Notes: generated by a model not told the origin, from the letters alone. Shown: positions 18,302 to 27,301, counted from the first letter of the stretch. The stretch: 64,000 nt of DNA from Collimonas sp. OK412 (GCF_900112135.1 NZ_FOLC01000015.1:1-64000); one strand, 5' to 3'. Numbers and translations: made by a program.

Positions 18302-19125
18302 CGCTCCTGGTGTGCGCTAACCTTGTCGAGGAAAGCCTGCATTACACCATTGAATTGCCGCGGCCGCTGCAGCGGCGCGAAATGGCTGACGCCCGGCATC
18401 ACGATCAACTCCGCTCCTGGAATGCTGCGACTCAGATATGTGGCATGTTCGGCTTTGATGAATTCATCATGCTCGCTTTGCACGATGGCGACAGGCACCT
18501 GGATTTCAGCCAGGTTGCGCGCCGAATAATTGGGTTGCGTCTTCATCATCAGCCCCACCGCGTCGGCAAACGCAGAGAACTGATCCGGCGTGGCCGATAG
18601 CTGGGCGTAGTCCTTGGCGTGACGGCTGAAGCAACGGTCGATGACAGGCGTCGGCTGGAATTCCTTGACGCCGCTCGGATCCATGTTGCAGCCAAAGAAA
18701 AACACGCCGGCGACGCGCGCCGGGGCTTGCATGGCGAGGACCAGTGCGGTGCAGGCGCCGTCGCTCCAGCCTACGATCGGCGCTGTTTTTATATGCAAGA
18801 CATTCATCACGGTCAATACGTCGGACGCCATCAGCTCATAACTGAAGGGCCGCGAATCGCGTGTGCTGCGGCCGTGGCCGCGGCTGTCGATCAGCACCAC
18901 GCTACGTCCCAAGCCGACCAGCATGGGCAGCTGGCAACCCCAGTTGCCGCTGTGGCCAAGGCCGCCGTGCAGCAGGATCACCGGCGGGCCGGAACCGTAG
19001 GTCGCGTACCAGATGCGCGCGCCGTCGCGGGTCACATGGCCCTGGTCGTCCGCCGCCGGCAGCGGCGCGGCGCCATGCGCTGAGAAATTCCTGAGGTCGT
19101 CGTCGAATGTTTCCATCGTGTCCAT
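18298..19125 (-). CDS. Alpha/beta hydrolase
   Basis: The protein has 275 residues from the ATG at 19125; a TTG at 19137 is possible. It has the oxyanion loop VILLHGGLGHSGNW, the nucleophile elbow GWSDGACTAL (Ser between Trp and Asp), an acid in VQSEHDEFIKAEH, and the base histidine in PGVSHFAPLQRP. It is cytoplasmic, with no signal. It resembles the 3-oxoadipate enol-lactonase/esterase branch, but the substrate is unknown. It is translationally coupled to the VOC gene. Confidence 0.85.
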   Translation of the reverse strand: MDTMETFDDDLRNFSAHGAAPLPAADDQGHVTRDGARIWYATYGSGPPVILLHGGLGHSGNWGCQLPMLVGLGRSVVLIDSRGHGRSTRDSRPFSYELMASDVLTVMNVLHIKTAPIVGWSDGACTALVLAMQAPARVAGVFFFGCNMDPSGVKEFQPTPVIDRCFSRHAKDYAQLSATPDQFSAFADAVGLMMKTQPNYSARNLAEIQVPVAIVQSEHDEFIKAEHATYLSRSIPGAELIVMPGVSHFAPLQRPRQFNGVMQAFLDKVSAHQER

Positions 19126-19157
19126 TGCAAGGTTCAACGCCAGGCCCGATGCAAGGC

Positions 19158-20261
19158 TTAACGCAAAATCGCGCCGTGTTTGCCGATCATGATCATTTCC
19201 ACGAATTTCGAGCCGTCATGATTGTCCGGCGTATACGATACCCGCACTCCGCCCAGGTCGAAATCGCGCATGGTTTCCAGCGCCGCCATCAGTTTTTGCC
19301 TGGTCGGATTCGGGCCCGCGCGGCGCAGCCCCTCGGTCAGCAGCTTCGCCGCCACAAAACCCTCGAATGCCGAATAAGAAGCCGGCGGAGGTTTCGGCAT
19401 GCCTTTCAGGACGCTCTGGAATTCGCGGCTCACGCCGGCGCTGAAATTCTTCGGGTACGGCATCACCTGCATCACGCTCACCCCTCGGCCATCCTCGCCC
19501 AGCGACTCGAAGAAGGTATCGGAACTGACATTGGAAAGCATCATGAAGGAGGGATGAAATCCTTTCTTGTGGACCTGCTTGACAAAATCGGCGCAGGCCG
19601 ACGGCGTGCAAGCCATCAGCACGGCCTGCGGATTGCTGGCGATGATAGTGTCGACCGCCTTGTCGATTTTCAGGTCCTTGCGGTCGTAGCTGGCAGTCAC
19701 CAGGGCCTTCAGCTTGTGCGCCGCCAGGTTGCGCTCAAAACCGGCCAGGCCATCGCGGCCGAAGCTGTCGTCCTGGTACAGGATCGCGACCTTGCGGATC
19801 GCCAGGGAACTGAACAGCTCCACCATTTTCGCTGTTTCATCCTGGTAGCTGGCGCGCAGGTTGAACAGGTAGGGATTAAATGGCCTGTGCAGGCTTTGGC
19901 CGCCGGAGAACGGCGCGATCAGCGGCACTTTCTCCACCTGCAGCAAAGGCAGGACGGCTTCCACCGTCGGCGTGCTGCGATAACCGAACAGGGCCAGCGC
20001 GTTATCCTGGGCCAGCAGCTTCTCGGTATTGCGTTTGGTGGTTTCCGGCTTGCGCTGGTCGTCATAGGATTTCAGCTCGATCTTGCGACCATGCACCCCG
20101 CCTTGCGCATTGACCCAGCCGAAATAAGCCAGCGCGCCCTCCATGTTTTCCTTGCCGGTAGCTTCGCCCGATAACTCCACGGACTGTCCGATGACGATCT
20201 TTTCCTGGGCGCCGGCGGTGGCCATGGCCGCCAGGAAAAGAAGCGCAAATAGCGTCTTCAT
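19158..20261 (-). CDS. ABC transporter substrate-binding protein, LivK type (orphan)
   Basis: The protein has 367 residues with a cleavable signal (MKTLFALLFLAAMATAGAQE) and a ribosome site AGGGAG. The mature part has IVIGQSVELSGEATGKENME and VNAQGGVHGRKIELKSYDD, the usual opening of periplasmic-binding family 6 (branched-chain amino acid/amide type). APFSGGQSLHRPF and SYTPDNHDGSKFVEMI come later. No permease or ATPase gene is adjacent, so it must work with distant partners or as a sensor. It lies 163 bases downstream of the decarboxylase-like gene on the same strand and may or may not belong to that operon. Confidence 0.86.
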   Translation of the reverse strand: MKTLFALLFLAAMATAGAQEKIVIGQSVELSGEATGKENMEGALAYFGWVNAQGGVHGRKIELKSYDDQRKPETTKRNTEKLLAQDNALALFGYRSTPTVEAVLPLLQVEKVPLIAPFSGGQSLHRPFNPYLFNLRASYQDETAKMVELFSSLAIRKVAILYQDDSFGRDGLAGFERNLAAHKLKALVTASYDRKDLKIDKAVDTIIASNPQAVLMACTPSACADFVKQVHKKGFHPSFMMLSNVSSDTFFESLGEDGRGVSVMQVMPYPKNFSAGVSREFQSVLKGMPKPPPASYSAFEGFVAAKLLTEGLRRAGPNPTRQKLMAALETMRDFDLGGVRVSYTPDNHDGSKFVEMIMIGKHGAILR

Positions 20262-20424
20262 GATGATTGTCTCCCTGATTATGATTATTTTCGGTCGACA
20301 ATACACTCCCGAACCTTGCAAATAGCTTTCATTTTTCAGGCTATTTGATCTTTGCAAGGCAGAGATAAGACAATGACAAGAGCTGGCGAATGCGTTTTTA
20401 TCAACAATCACCATTGCAGCTGGT

Positions 20425-21228
20425 TCAGGCGCCTCGGAACAGCGGCTGGCGGCGGCCGGCGAAAGCGCTCAGTCCCTCGCTGAAATCCTCGCTGGCGCAG
20501 GCTTGCCGCCGCAGTTCGGCGATCTGTTCCAGCGCCTGCACCGGCAGCGGCTGCAAGTCTTCCAGGATGCGCAGCTGTTCCTTTACCGCCCGCACTGCCA
20601 GCGGCGCCTTGGCGGCGATCCCGCGCGCCATCTCCAGCGCTGTCGCTTGCAGCTGATCCTGCTCGACCAGCCGATTGACAACGCCGAAATGGGCTGCGCG
20701 CTCGGCCTCCAGCGGCTGGGCGCAAAAGAACATCTCCTTGAGCACATGGATCGGCAGGTTATGGAAGAAGCGCAGCAGTCCGCTGGTGGTATACGGCAGG
20801 CCGATATTGGCCGGCGTCATGGCGAAGCGTGCGCTGCGGTCCGCCACCACCAGGTCGCAGCTCATCGCCAGGTCGACCGCCCCGCCCCAAACCGATCCCG
20901 AGACCGTCGCGATGACCACGCCCGGGTAGGCACGCACGCTGCGCAGCACGCGCTCCAGCGGCTTGCCATAGGCAAGCGGATCGCGGTCGTGTGCAAGTTC
21001 GCCCAGGTCGTGGCCGGCGCTCCACACCTCCTGGCCGATCCCGCTGCCAAGCAGTATCACCGGCAACCGTTGCGCCGCCAGTTCATCCAGGCGAGCTTCC
21101 AGCGCCCCCAGCAGTTCGGCGCTGAGCGCATGGCGGCGAGAAGGATTGCTGAACACGACCTGCCCTATTCCCGCTTCGACGATGCGAGCGCTGACCGTGG
21201 CCGAAGATCCGTCCGTTGCCTGAATCAT
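20425..21228 (-). CDS. Methylmalonyl-CoA decarboxylase-like crotonase (ScpB type)
   Basis: The protein has 267 residues, against 261 for E. coli ScpB (YgfG). It shares the ScpB-type motifs WSAGHDLGEL (catalytic His), VSGSVWGGAVDLAMSCDLVV (oxyanion glycine), FAMTPANIGLPYTTSG (with the Tyr used by ScpB) and AAKAPLAVRAVKEQLRIL. Ordinary enoyl-CoA hydratases have two glutamates here that are absent. It probably decarboxylates a malonyl-type CoA ester. The start at 21228 has GGAGGTG upstream and overlaps the CoA-transferase stop by four bases, so the two are coupled. Confidence 0.82.
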   Translation of the reverse strand: MIQATDGSSATVSARIVEAGIGQVVFSNPSRRHALSAELLGALEARLDELAAQRLPVILLGSGIGQEVWSAGHDLGELAHDRDPLAYGKPLERVLRSVRAYPGVVIATVSGSVWGGAVDLAMSCDLVVADRSARFAMTPANIGLPYTTSGLLRFFHNLPIHVLKEMFFCAQPLEAERAAHFGVVNRLVEQDQLQATALEMARGIAAKAPLAVRAVKEQLRILEDLQPLPVQALEQIAELRRQACASEDFSEGLSAFAGRRQPLFRGA

Positions 21229-22472
21229 TGCACCACCTCCGCATATTGTTCCGTCACCGGCGGCGGCCCGGCTTCGTCCTGGTGCACGATGTTTGTTGCC
21301 AGCAAGGCATCGATAGCCGCATCGTCGAAACCGGCTTCGCGCAACGCTTCCACCGTGTGCTCTCCGAGGCCGGGCGGCGCCCTGCGGGTAAGCGGCGGCG
21401 CCGTGCCGGCGCCATAGGCCGACACCGGCGTGACTACCTGCCGCAGCGCGCCCAGCGAGGGATGCTCGACCGTTTCGACCAGCCGGCAATGCCGCACCTG
21501 CGGGTCGTCGAACACTTCGGCCAAGGTATTGATCGGCCCTGCCGGCAAACCGGCGCCGATGAACAGCTCGCTCCACTCCCGTTTGCTGCGCCTCTTCAGG
21601 CGCTCTTCGAGTATCGCCTTCAGCGCATCGCGGTGGAGCACGCGTTTCTCATTGCTGGCGAAACGCGGATCGTCCGGCAACGCCGCCAAGTCGAGCAGCT
21701 GGCACAGGCGCAGCCACATGTCGGCGGTGATCGGGGCCAGGTTGAGCGGACCATCGGCGGTCTCGAACACGCCGTAGGGCGCGATCACCGAATGGGCGTT
21801 GCCGGTGCGCTGGGGAATCTCACCCAGGCTCAGGTAGCGCTGGCCGTGCACGCTCAGCAGCCCCACCAGGCTTGCCAGCAGCGAACTGCCGACATGCTGG
21901 CCGCGCCCCGTGCGTTCCCGCTCCAGCAACGCGGCGAGCACCGCCATCGCCAGCCACATGCCGGAACTCATGTCGCCGATGGCGGTGCCGGTGCGGGTCG
22001 GATCGCCGTCGGCGAAACCGGTCAGGCTCATCATTCCCGAATAGCCTTGCGCGATCTGGTCGAAACCGGGCCAGTCGCTGAGCGGGCCGTCGGCGCCAAA
22101 GGCGTTGATGCTGCCCATCACCAGGCGCGGGTTGCGCGCGCTCAGCACGTCGAAACCGAGACCCATGCGCTCGACCGTGCCCGGCTTGAAATTCTCGATC
22201 ACCACGTCGGCGCCGTCGATCAGCCGCTGCAGCGCGGCCAGCCCTTGCGGCTGGCGCAGGTCGATGCAGACACCGCGCTTGTTGCGGTTGCAGGACAGGT
22301 AATAAGTGCTGACGCCGCGGTCGAACGGCCCCCAGCCGCGGCTCATGTCGCCGTCCGGCCCTTGCTCCACCTTGATGACGTCGGCGCCGAGGTCGGCCAG
22401 CGTCATCGTGCAGAACGGTCCGGACAGCGCGCGGCTGAGGTCGATTACCTTGATTCCCTTTAATGCTTGCAT
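21225..22472 (-). CDS. CaiB/BaiF-type CoA-transferase (class III)
   Basis: The protein has 415 residues, starting at 22472 behind TTGGAG. Landmarks are VIDLSRALSGPFCTMTLADL, GADVIKVEQGPDGDMSRGWG, YYLSCNRNKRGVCIDLRQP and the catalytic aspartate in GTAIGDMSSGMW. LPAGPINTLAEVFDDPQVRH is near the end. It transfers CoA between carboxylic acids. Set between an MFS gene and a decarboxylase-like gene, it probably activates the imported acid so that the crotonase can decarboxylate it. The exact acid is unknown. Confidence 0.88.
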   Translation of the reverse strand: MQALKGIKVIDLSRALSGPFCTMTLADLGADVIKVEQGPDGDMSRGWGPFDRGVSTYYLSCNRNKRGVCIDLRQPQGLAALQRLIDGADVVIENFKPGTVERMGLGFDVLSARNPRLVMGSINAFGADGPLSDWPGFDQIAQGYSGMMSLTGFADGDPTRTGTAIGDMSSGMWLAMAVLAALLERERTGRGQHVGSSLLASLVGLLSVHGQRYLSLGEIPQRTGNAHSVIAPYGVFETADGPLNLAPITADMWLRLCQLLDLAALPDDPRFASNEKRVLHRDALKAILEERLKRRSKREWSELFIGAGLPAGPINTLAEVFDDPQVRHCRLVETVEHPSLGALRQVVTPVSAYGAGTAPPLTRRAPPGLGEHTVEALREAGFDDAAIDALLATNIVHQDEAGPPPVTEQYAEVVQ

Positions 22473-22523
22473 CTGCTTCTCCAACTGATGACTGGTAACG
22501 GGTGAATGACGGCGCAGCCGGTG

Positions 22524-23840
22524 CTATCCGGGCAATTCCTGATGGCGGGTTTCCACTGCAAAAGGCAGGATCAGCAGGCCGGCCACGAAAGCCGCCGCGG
22601 TCCAGGCGATCGGCAGGCCGAGCGAGCCGTGCCATTGAATCGCCGCGGCCAGCAGGAAGTTCACGCCGGCGCCGAGAAAACGGCCGACGGAGGCGTTGAA
22701 GGCAAACGCCGTGGCTCGTATCCGGGTCGGGTACTGTTCCGGCAGCCACAGTGAGAAGATGGCGAAATTGCCGCCGAAGAAACCCAGGAACAGCAGCGAC
22801 GCCATGAACAGGTTGAGCCCGTCCGGCAGGTAGAACACCCAGCCGAACGCAAACACGATGGACAGCGCCATGCCGCCGAAATAGATGCCGAGCGCGATGC
22901 GCCGGCCCAGCCGTTCGGCCAGCCACGGCGCCGCCAGGCAACCGAGGATGGTAGCGAACGACAGGATCGCCGCGCCGACCGACGCCAGGTGCACGGCGCC
23001 GACGCCGTCGATGCCGGCCCGCTTGGCCAGCGTAACCACCGCGCTGGCTTCATAGACCGAACCTGCCCACAAACCGATGATCGCTACGCCCACCAGCGTG
23101 GCGCTGGTCAGCGTGCGGCGCAGGTAGGCCGGGGCAAACAGTTCGCGCAACGCGCTGCGCGCGTTGGCCATGGCGGTCGAATTATGGCTGCCCTTGCGCC
23201 ACTGCCCCGGCTCCTTCACCCGCAGCACGGTGAAGATTGCAAGCAAGGCCGGCGCCAGGCCGCACAGGAACATGGCGCGCCAGCCGTAGGCAGCGCCGAC
23301 CGTGTAGTTCAGCCAGGCGGCGATGAAAAAGCCGACATAGTAGCCAGTCTGCAGGTAGCCGGCGCCCATCTTGCGGCGGTCCTCCGGCCAGCTTTCCGCG
23401 ACATAGGTACCGGCCAGCGCCCACTCGCCGCCCACGCCGATGCCGGCAATCAGGCGGAACGCCGCCAGCGCCCAGACATTGTCGGCAAACGCGGCCGCGC
23501 CGGTAAACACCGAGTAGATGAGGATGCTGGCGGCCAGGGCCTTGACCCGGCCGAAACGATCGGCCAGCGGCCCCCAGATGAAAGACAGCCCCCAGCCGAC
23601 CAGGAACAAGGCAAACAGTATGGAACCGTACATGCCGAGGTTGCCAGGCGTGGCGGCAATGCCCGACGCCGGCAGCAATTCGGTCAGCGCCGGGATCAGC
23701 ACCAAGGCATAGATCACGGAATCGACCCCGTCCATCACCCACCCCGCATATACCGCCCAGAAGCCGCCGACCTGCTCGCGGCTCAACGGTGTGCGCCGCG
23801 GCTTGGCGCCCGGCTCCTGTAGTGCAATCGCCTTGACCAT
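22524..23840 (-). CDS. MFS transporter, organic-acid type
   Basis: The protein has 438 residues and 12 predicted helices. It carries the MFS signature between helices 2 and 3 (GPLADRFGRVKALAASILIY), GIGVGGEWALAGTYVAESWP in helix 4-5, and LAERLGRRIALGIYF in the mid-loop repeat. GGEW and the charged DGVDS in helix 1 match the AAHS/sialate-type acid symporters. It starts at 23840 behind AAGGAGA. As first gene of the cassette it is the likely importer of the acid processed by the next two genes. Confidence 0.88.
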   Translation of the reverse strand: MVKAIALQEPGAKPRRTPLSREQVGGFWAVYAGWVMDGVDSVIYALVLIPALTELLPASGIAATPGNLGMYGSILFALFLVGWGLSFIWGPLADRFGRVKALAASILIYSVFTGAAAFADNVWALAAFRLIAGIGVGGEWALAGTYVAESWPEDRRKMGAGYLQTGYYVGFFIAAWLNYTVGAAYGWRAMFLCGLAPALLAIFTVLRVKEPGQWRKGSHNSTAMANARSALRELFAPAYLRRTLTSATLVGVAIIGLWAGSVYEASAVVTLAKRAGIDGVGAVHLASVGAAILSFATILGCLAAPWLAERLGRRIALGIYFGGMALSIVFAFGWVFYLPDGLNLFMASLLFLGFFGGNFAIFSLWLPEQYPTRIRATAFAFNASVGRFLGAGVNFLLAAAIQWHGSLGLPIAWTAAAFVAGLLILPFAVETRHQELPG

Positions 23841-24017
23841 TCCTGTCTCCTTGCCAACCTGTGTCGGCCGTGGTGACGCGATTCCGGACTGCCTGGCCGG
23901 GCCTGCGTCGCATTTTTGTGGAGTCAGTATAGGGAGGCGGTAAATAATTTAAAAATATGTTATTACTCTCCCGCTATAGGATTAACGTATGGAATAAATC
24001 GCTTGAGGGGGAATGGA

Positions 24018-24962
24018 ATGGACTTGCGGCAACTGCGGTATTTCGTCAAGGTAGTCGAGTGCGGCAACGTCACGCACGCCAGCGAGCTGCTGCATATCGC
24101 CCAGCCCGCGGTCAGCCAGCAGATGCGCAACCTGGAACGGGATCTCGGCATGCAGCTGCTGGAACGCAGCGTGCACGGAGTGGCGCCGACGGCGGCCGGA
24201 CGCACGCTGTACCGGCACGCGACCGAGCTGCTGCGGCAAGCCGACGGCACGCGCGAGCTGTTGCGCCAGGATGCTGAACTGCCGCAAGGCAAGGTATCGG
24301 TCGGCATGCCGTCCAGCACCGCGCGGGTGCTGGCGATTCCGCTGGCGCGCCTGGTGCGCGACCGTTATCCCGGCATCGTGCTGGAACTGATCGAAGCGCC
24401 GAGCGCAGACCTGGGCGGCCTGATCGGCGACGGCCGGGTGGAAATCGCGGTGGTGGCCGATGCCGTCGAAACGCGCGGCGTGGCGGTGCAGCGGCTGGTC
24501 ACCGAGGTGCTGCACCTGATTGCATGGCCGGATTTTGCGCTGCCGGTCGGGCCGGTGAAACTGGCCCAGCTGGCGCGCATGCCGCTGATCCTGCCCAGCG
24601 CGCCGAACTCGATACGCAGCCGGGTCGATTGGGCGCTGCGTGAAGCCGGCCTCTCGTGCGAGGTGCTGTTCGAGGCCAGTTCCACCGCGCTGCTGTTCGC
24701 GGCGGTGATCGCCAGGCTCGGCGTCACAATCCTGCCGTGGTCGGCTGCGCATGTCGAACTGGATGAGCGCAAGCTCAAGCTGGCGCAGGTCGACCATCCC
24801 CTGTTCTCGCGCGACCTGTCGCTGTGCTGGCACGATACCGAGCTGCTCAGCAATGCCGTGCAGAAGGTCAAGGCGATCATTGTTGAGCTGTTCGATGTGC
24901 TGGGGCGGCGCCCGGAATGGACCACCGAAATGCGCAGCAAACCGGCAAAAAAACTGAAGTAG
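24018..24962 (+). CDS. LysR-family transcriptional regulator (Nac-like)
   Basis: The protein has 314 residues, starting at 24018 behind GAGGGGGA. The helix-turn-helix is MDLRQLRYFVKVVECGNVTH / ASELLHIAQPAVSQQMRNLE / RDLGMQLLERS. The effector domain begins near VSVGMPSSTARVLAIPLARL. It is divergent from the MFS/CoA-transferase/decarboxylase genes across 177 bases that include a long AT-rich tract (about 23940-23995) suited to LysR binding, so it most likely activates that operon in response to the imported acid. The C-terminal tail is basic (RSKPAKKLK). Confidence 0.88.
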   Translation: MDLRQLRYFVKVVECGNVTHASELLHIAQPAVSQQMRNLERDLGMQLLERSVHGVAPTAAGRTLYRHATELLRQADGTRELLRQDAELPQGKVSVGMPSSTARVLAIPLARLVRDRYPGIVLELIEAPSADLGGLIGDGRVEIAVVADAVETRGVAVQRLVTEVLHLIAWPDFALPVGPVKLAQLARMPLILPSAPNSIRSRVDWALREAGLSCEVLFEASSTALLFAAVIARLGVTILPWSAAHVELDERKLKLAQVDHPLFSRDLSLCWHDTELLSNAVQKVKAIIVELFDVLGRRPEWTTEMRSKPAKKLK

Positions 24963-24974
24963 CTGCGATCAAGG

Positions 24975-26129
24975 CTAGCGGCGCAGGATCAGGCCGATCT
25001 CGGCGAACTCCTCCAGTATCTCGCCGATGCGCGCGGTCGCCACCGCGTCCAGCGCCTGCACCGCCTGGTGGCCGTGGAAGGGCTTTTTCCGCGCGCGTAT
25101 CCATTGCAGCACTTGCCGTGCGTCGGGCGCCAGCAAGCTGCGCTCGCGCTTGCGGCCCGATTTGGTGACCAGCACATCGTCGTCGCGGCCACGGCCGATC
25201 TCGAATTCCACCTCGGGGTTCCGCTCAAACGAAGCAGTAAACGCCCCGCCCCAGTCGGCCAGCAAATCCGCGGCGGACAGCGACGCCACAGCGTCGCCGG
25301 TGGCATCGATCAGGTTTTGCAGGCGCTGCCGCTTTTCTTCGTGGCCCATGGTGGAACCGAGGCCAAAGGCCAGTTCGCGGCCGGCGTCGTGCTTCAGCAT
25401 CCGGTCCTTGATTTCTTCCATCAGCAGGTCAGTCCAGGATGGCGGGTTGATGGTGAACAGCAGGGATAGCGACGGTTCGTGGTTGAGGGTGCAATGCCAG
25501 TAGCCCGGATGCAGGTAAACCAGGGTGCCGGGCTTGGCCTCGAAGCTTTTGCAGCCGGCAGGCATGCGGGTCGGAAACGGCTGGCGCGCGTATCGCTGCA
25601 TGTGTTCGTTGACCGCCGCGCCGGCAGACCAGCCGACGTGCGGGTTGACCACATGCCGGTTGGCGGCGACGCTCCACTGCTTGCTGCCGATCAGCTGTAT
25701 GTTGATGGTGACGTTGGGATCGAAATGGAAGGTCGAGCCGGTGCCTTGCGAAATGAACGCTTCGAAATAGACATCGTCCTGGCGCAGGCCGAGGTCGCGC
25801 TCGAGCGCACGCGCAATCGGTTCCAGCGCCGGCACGTGGTCTTCCACCTTGCTCAGGTACAGCGTGTAGCCGCTTTCATAGAAGGCGGGCAACTGGCGCG
25901 CGGTGGCGTTGATCAGCGGGTTCTTGGTGTCGCGCGGAGCCCAGGCGTCGGCGTCGCCGCGCCAGGCTTCCAGCAGTGCATCGATGCTGGACAGCTCCGG
26001 GATGGCGGCGATATCGGCGAAACGCTGCGGCGAACCGTGGCCTATGTAAGGTTTCTTTTGCCAATAGCGCGCCATGAAGGTATCTACCGCTAACGGATGT
26101 ATCAGATCGGCTAATCCCAGCTTTTTCAT
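24975..26129 (-). CDS. JmjC/cupin-8 oxygenase (RoxA/YcfD-like)
   Basis: The protein has 384 residues, starting MKKLGLADLIHPLAVDTFMA at 26129 behind GGGGGAG. The double-stranded beta-helix carries the iron ligands H-x-D in STFHFDPNVTINIQLIGSKQ and the distal histidine in HPGYWHCTLNHE. FMARYWQKKPYI is typical of ribosomal-protein oxygenase relatives. The C-terminal winged-helix-like part (about 290-384) also fits YcfD/RoxA, though it is not diagnostic. The enzyme would use 2-oxoglutarate and O2 to hydroxylate a protein, possibly ribosomal. The fold call is firm; the target is inference. Confidence 0.8.
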   Translation of the reverse strand: MKKLGLADLIHPLAVDTFMARYWQKKPYIGHGSPQRFADIAAIPELSSIDALLEAWRGDADAWAPRDTKNPLINATARQLPAFYESGYTLYLSKVEDHVPALEPIARALERDLGLRQDDVYFEAFISQGTGSTFHFDPNVTINIQLIGSKQWSVAANRHVVNPHVGWSAGAAVNEHMQRYARQPFPTRMPAGCKSFEAKPGTLVYLHPGYWHCTLNHEPSLSLLFTINPPSWTDLLMEEIKDRMLKHDAGRELAFGLGSTMGHEEKRQRLQNLIDATGDAVASLSAADLLADWGGAFTASFERNPEVEFEIGRGRDDDVLVTKSGRKRERSLLAPDARQVLQWIRARKKPFHGHQAVQALDAVATARIGEILEEFAEIGLILRR

Positions 26130-26223
26130 CGTCGCTCCCCCTCGTCTCGGAACCATGGATTACCAGGGACAATTCAGAAACCGGGCCCGCTTGCGCCTGG
26201 CCCTTCCAGAAGCTTATTCAGGA

Positions 26224-26256
26224 ACTTGATGCACGGACTTGATGCACGGACTTGAT
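26224..26256. repeat. 13-bp tandem repeat, 2.5 copies
   Basis: ACTTGATGCACGG occurs at 26224-26236 and 26237-26249, followed by a partial third copy ACTTGAT (26250-26256). It lies in the gap between the oxygenase gene and the next gene. Confidence 0.75.
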
Positions 26257-26404
26257 ACGCATGCATGGTTAAGATTAGCTCAATATTTCCATATAGCAAT
26301 ATTATTTTTGTGCTACCGTCCATTGCGGCCGCAAACGAAGCGTCGGCCACGCCGGGCATGATGCTCGGTGTGGTTTGCCATCCGATGGCTATCGCCGTGA
26401 AGGG

Positions 26405-26968
26405 CTATCGCTTGGTGGTATGTACGATGTGATAGGCAAAGGCCGAGGCTACCGGCGCCCCATCCAGCCTTGCCGGAGAAAACTGCGTTGACTGCAGCCC
26501 TTTGATTGCCGTGTACGCCAGGATTTTTTGATCGTCGCTCAGCATGAGTTCCCCATTGTTTTTGGCGCCAAGGATATCGACGGCGCTGACAGATCCGGTT
26601 TCGTCGACATGCACGATCAATTTCACATCTTCTTTATGGGACATCGAATTATCCATGCGGACTCCTCGCGACACTCCCAAATTGCGCAACAAGCTGCGAA
26701 TGTTTGGCGACGGGAATGGAGGAATCACCTTTTCATCGGTGATATCGACAAATTTCCGCCATAGCGACTGCTCATTAGGCGACAGCTCATCCCAGCTTTT
26801 ATTGACGTCCACAGCGATCCCAAGCGATGCACGGCTTTTGCTGATGGATGACCCGGTCCTCGCATCGCCGACAGCGATGGAATATTCCGCTTCCGACGCA
26901 TGCGCGGGCAACAACAGGCAGCTGGCGATGACAACCGGTAAAACCGTCCGAGCCTGAAAAATGACCAT
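26405..26968 (-). CDS. Secreted protein with TonB-C-like domain
   Basis: The protein has 187 residues with a signal peptide (VLPVVIASCLLLPAHASEAE). The C-terminal 70 residues (VKLIVHVDETGSVSAVDILG, then GLQSTQFSPARLDGAPVASA) follow the TonB C-terminal pattern. There is no membrane anchor or proline-rich spacer, so it is not a classical energy transducer. The middle (FVDITDEKVIPPFPSPNIRS) is unrecognised. I chose the start at 26968 (ATG, GGAG about 11 bases upstream) over an upstream TTG. It is a single gene. The TonB-C assignment is moderately secure; the function is unknown. Confidence 0.65.
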   Translation of the reverse strand: MVIFQARTVLPVVIASCLLLPAHASEAEYSIAVGDARTGSSISKSRASLGIAVDVNKSWDELSPNEQSLWRKFVDITDEKVIPPFPSPNIRSLLRNLGVSRGVRMDNSMSHKEDVKLIVHVDETGSVSAVDILGAKNNGELMLSDDQKILAYTAIKGLQSTQFSPARLDGAPVASAFAYHIVHTTKR

Positions 26969-27074
26969 GTATCTAATCTCCGCCAAGAAAAATCAAGAAA
27001 ATGGCGCGCTGTGCCCGCTACGAAAAAAAGACAGCGCGAATGGAATCAGTTGCCACGGCATTTTCATTGCAGGA

Positions 27075-27146
27075 AGGCTGCCCTGTCAAACTGGAAACCG
27101 GCTGCAATTGCAAAGCTGTCCTGTTTTCCAGTTTACCGGGCAGCCT
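27075..27146. repeat. Long imperfect inverted repeat (24-bp arms)
   Basis: The left arm (27075-27098, AGGCTGCCCTGTCAAACTGG...) pairs with the right arm (27123-27146, ...CCAGTTTACCGGGCAGCCT) with a few mismatches or one-base slips. The 24-base loop contains the palindrome TGCAATTGCA. There is no T run at either side, so it is not a standard terminator. It could be a small mobile-element relic or a structured RNA. Confidence 0.6.
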
Positions 27147-27272
27147 GGAATCGAAGCAGTCCGGCAGCGGTAGTTATAATTGGCAGTAAAAACGCCATCC
27201 GCAGCACTTGAGTGATATATTGCCCTATTGCAACTTATTGTTTGGGTCAGGAACAGCGTAATTTGCGCCTCT

Positions 27273-27301
27273 CAATGCCGGCGGGGCCCCATGCGGCATT
27301 G
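27273..27301. repeat. Short inverted repeat before the histidine kinase gene
   Basis: CAATGCCG (27273-27280) and CGGCATTG (27294-27301) are exact 8-bp arms around a G/C-rich loop, 65-95 bases before the kinase start. It could be an operator or leader hairpin. Confidence 0.4.

Noticed and set aside
26174-26359. Minus-strand open frame of 61 codons across the tandem repeat
   Set aside because: No ribosome site, no domain; it covers the 13-bp repeats only by chance.
26961-27211. Three overlapping plus-strand small frames
   Set aside because: All three share the same DNA in different frames and include the long hairpin; none has a convincing start or homology.
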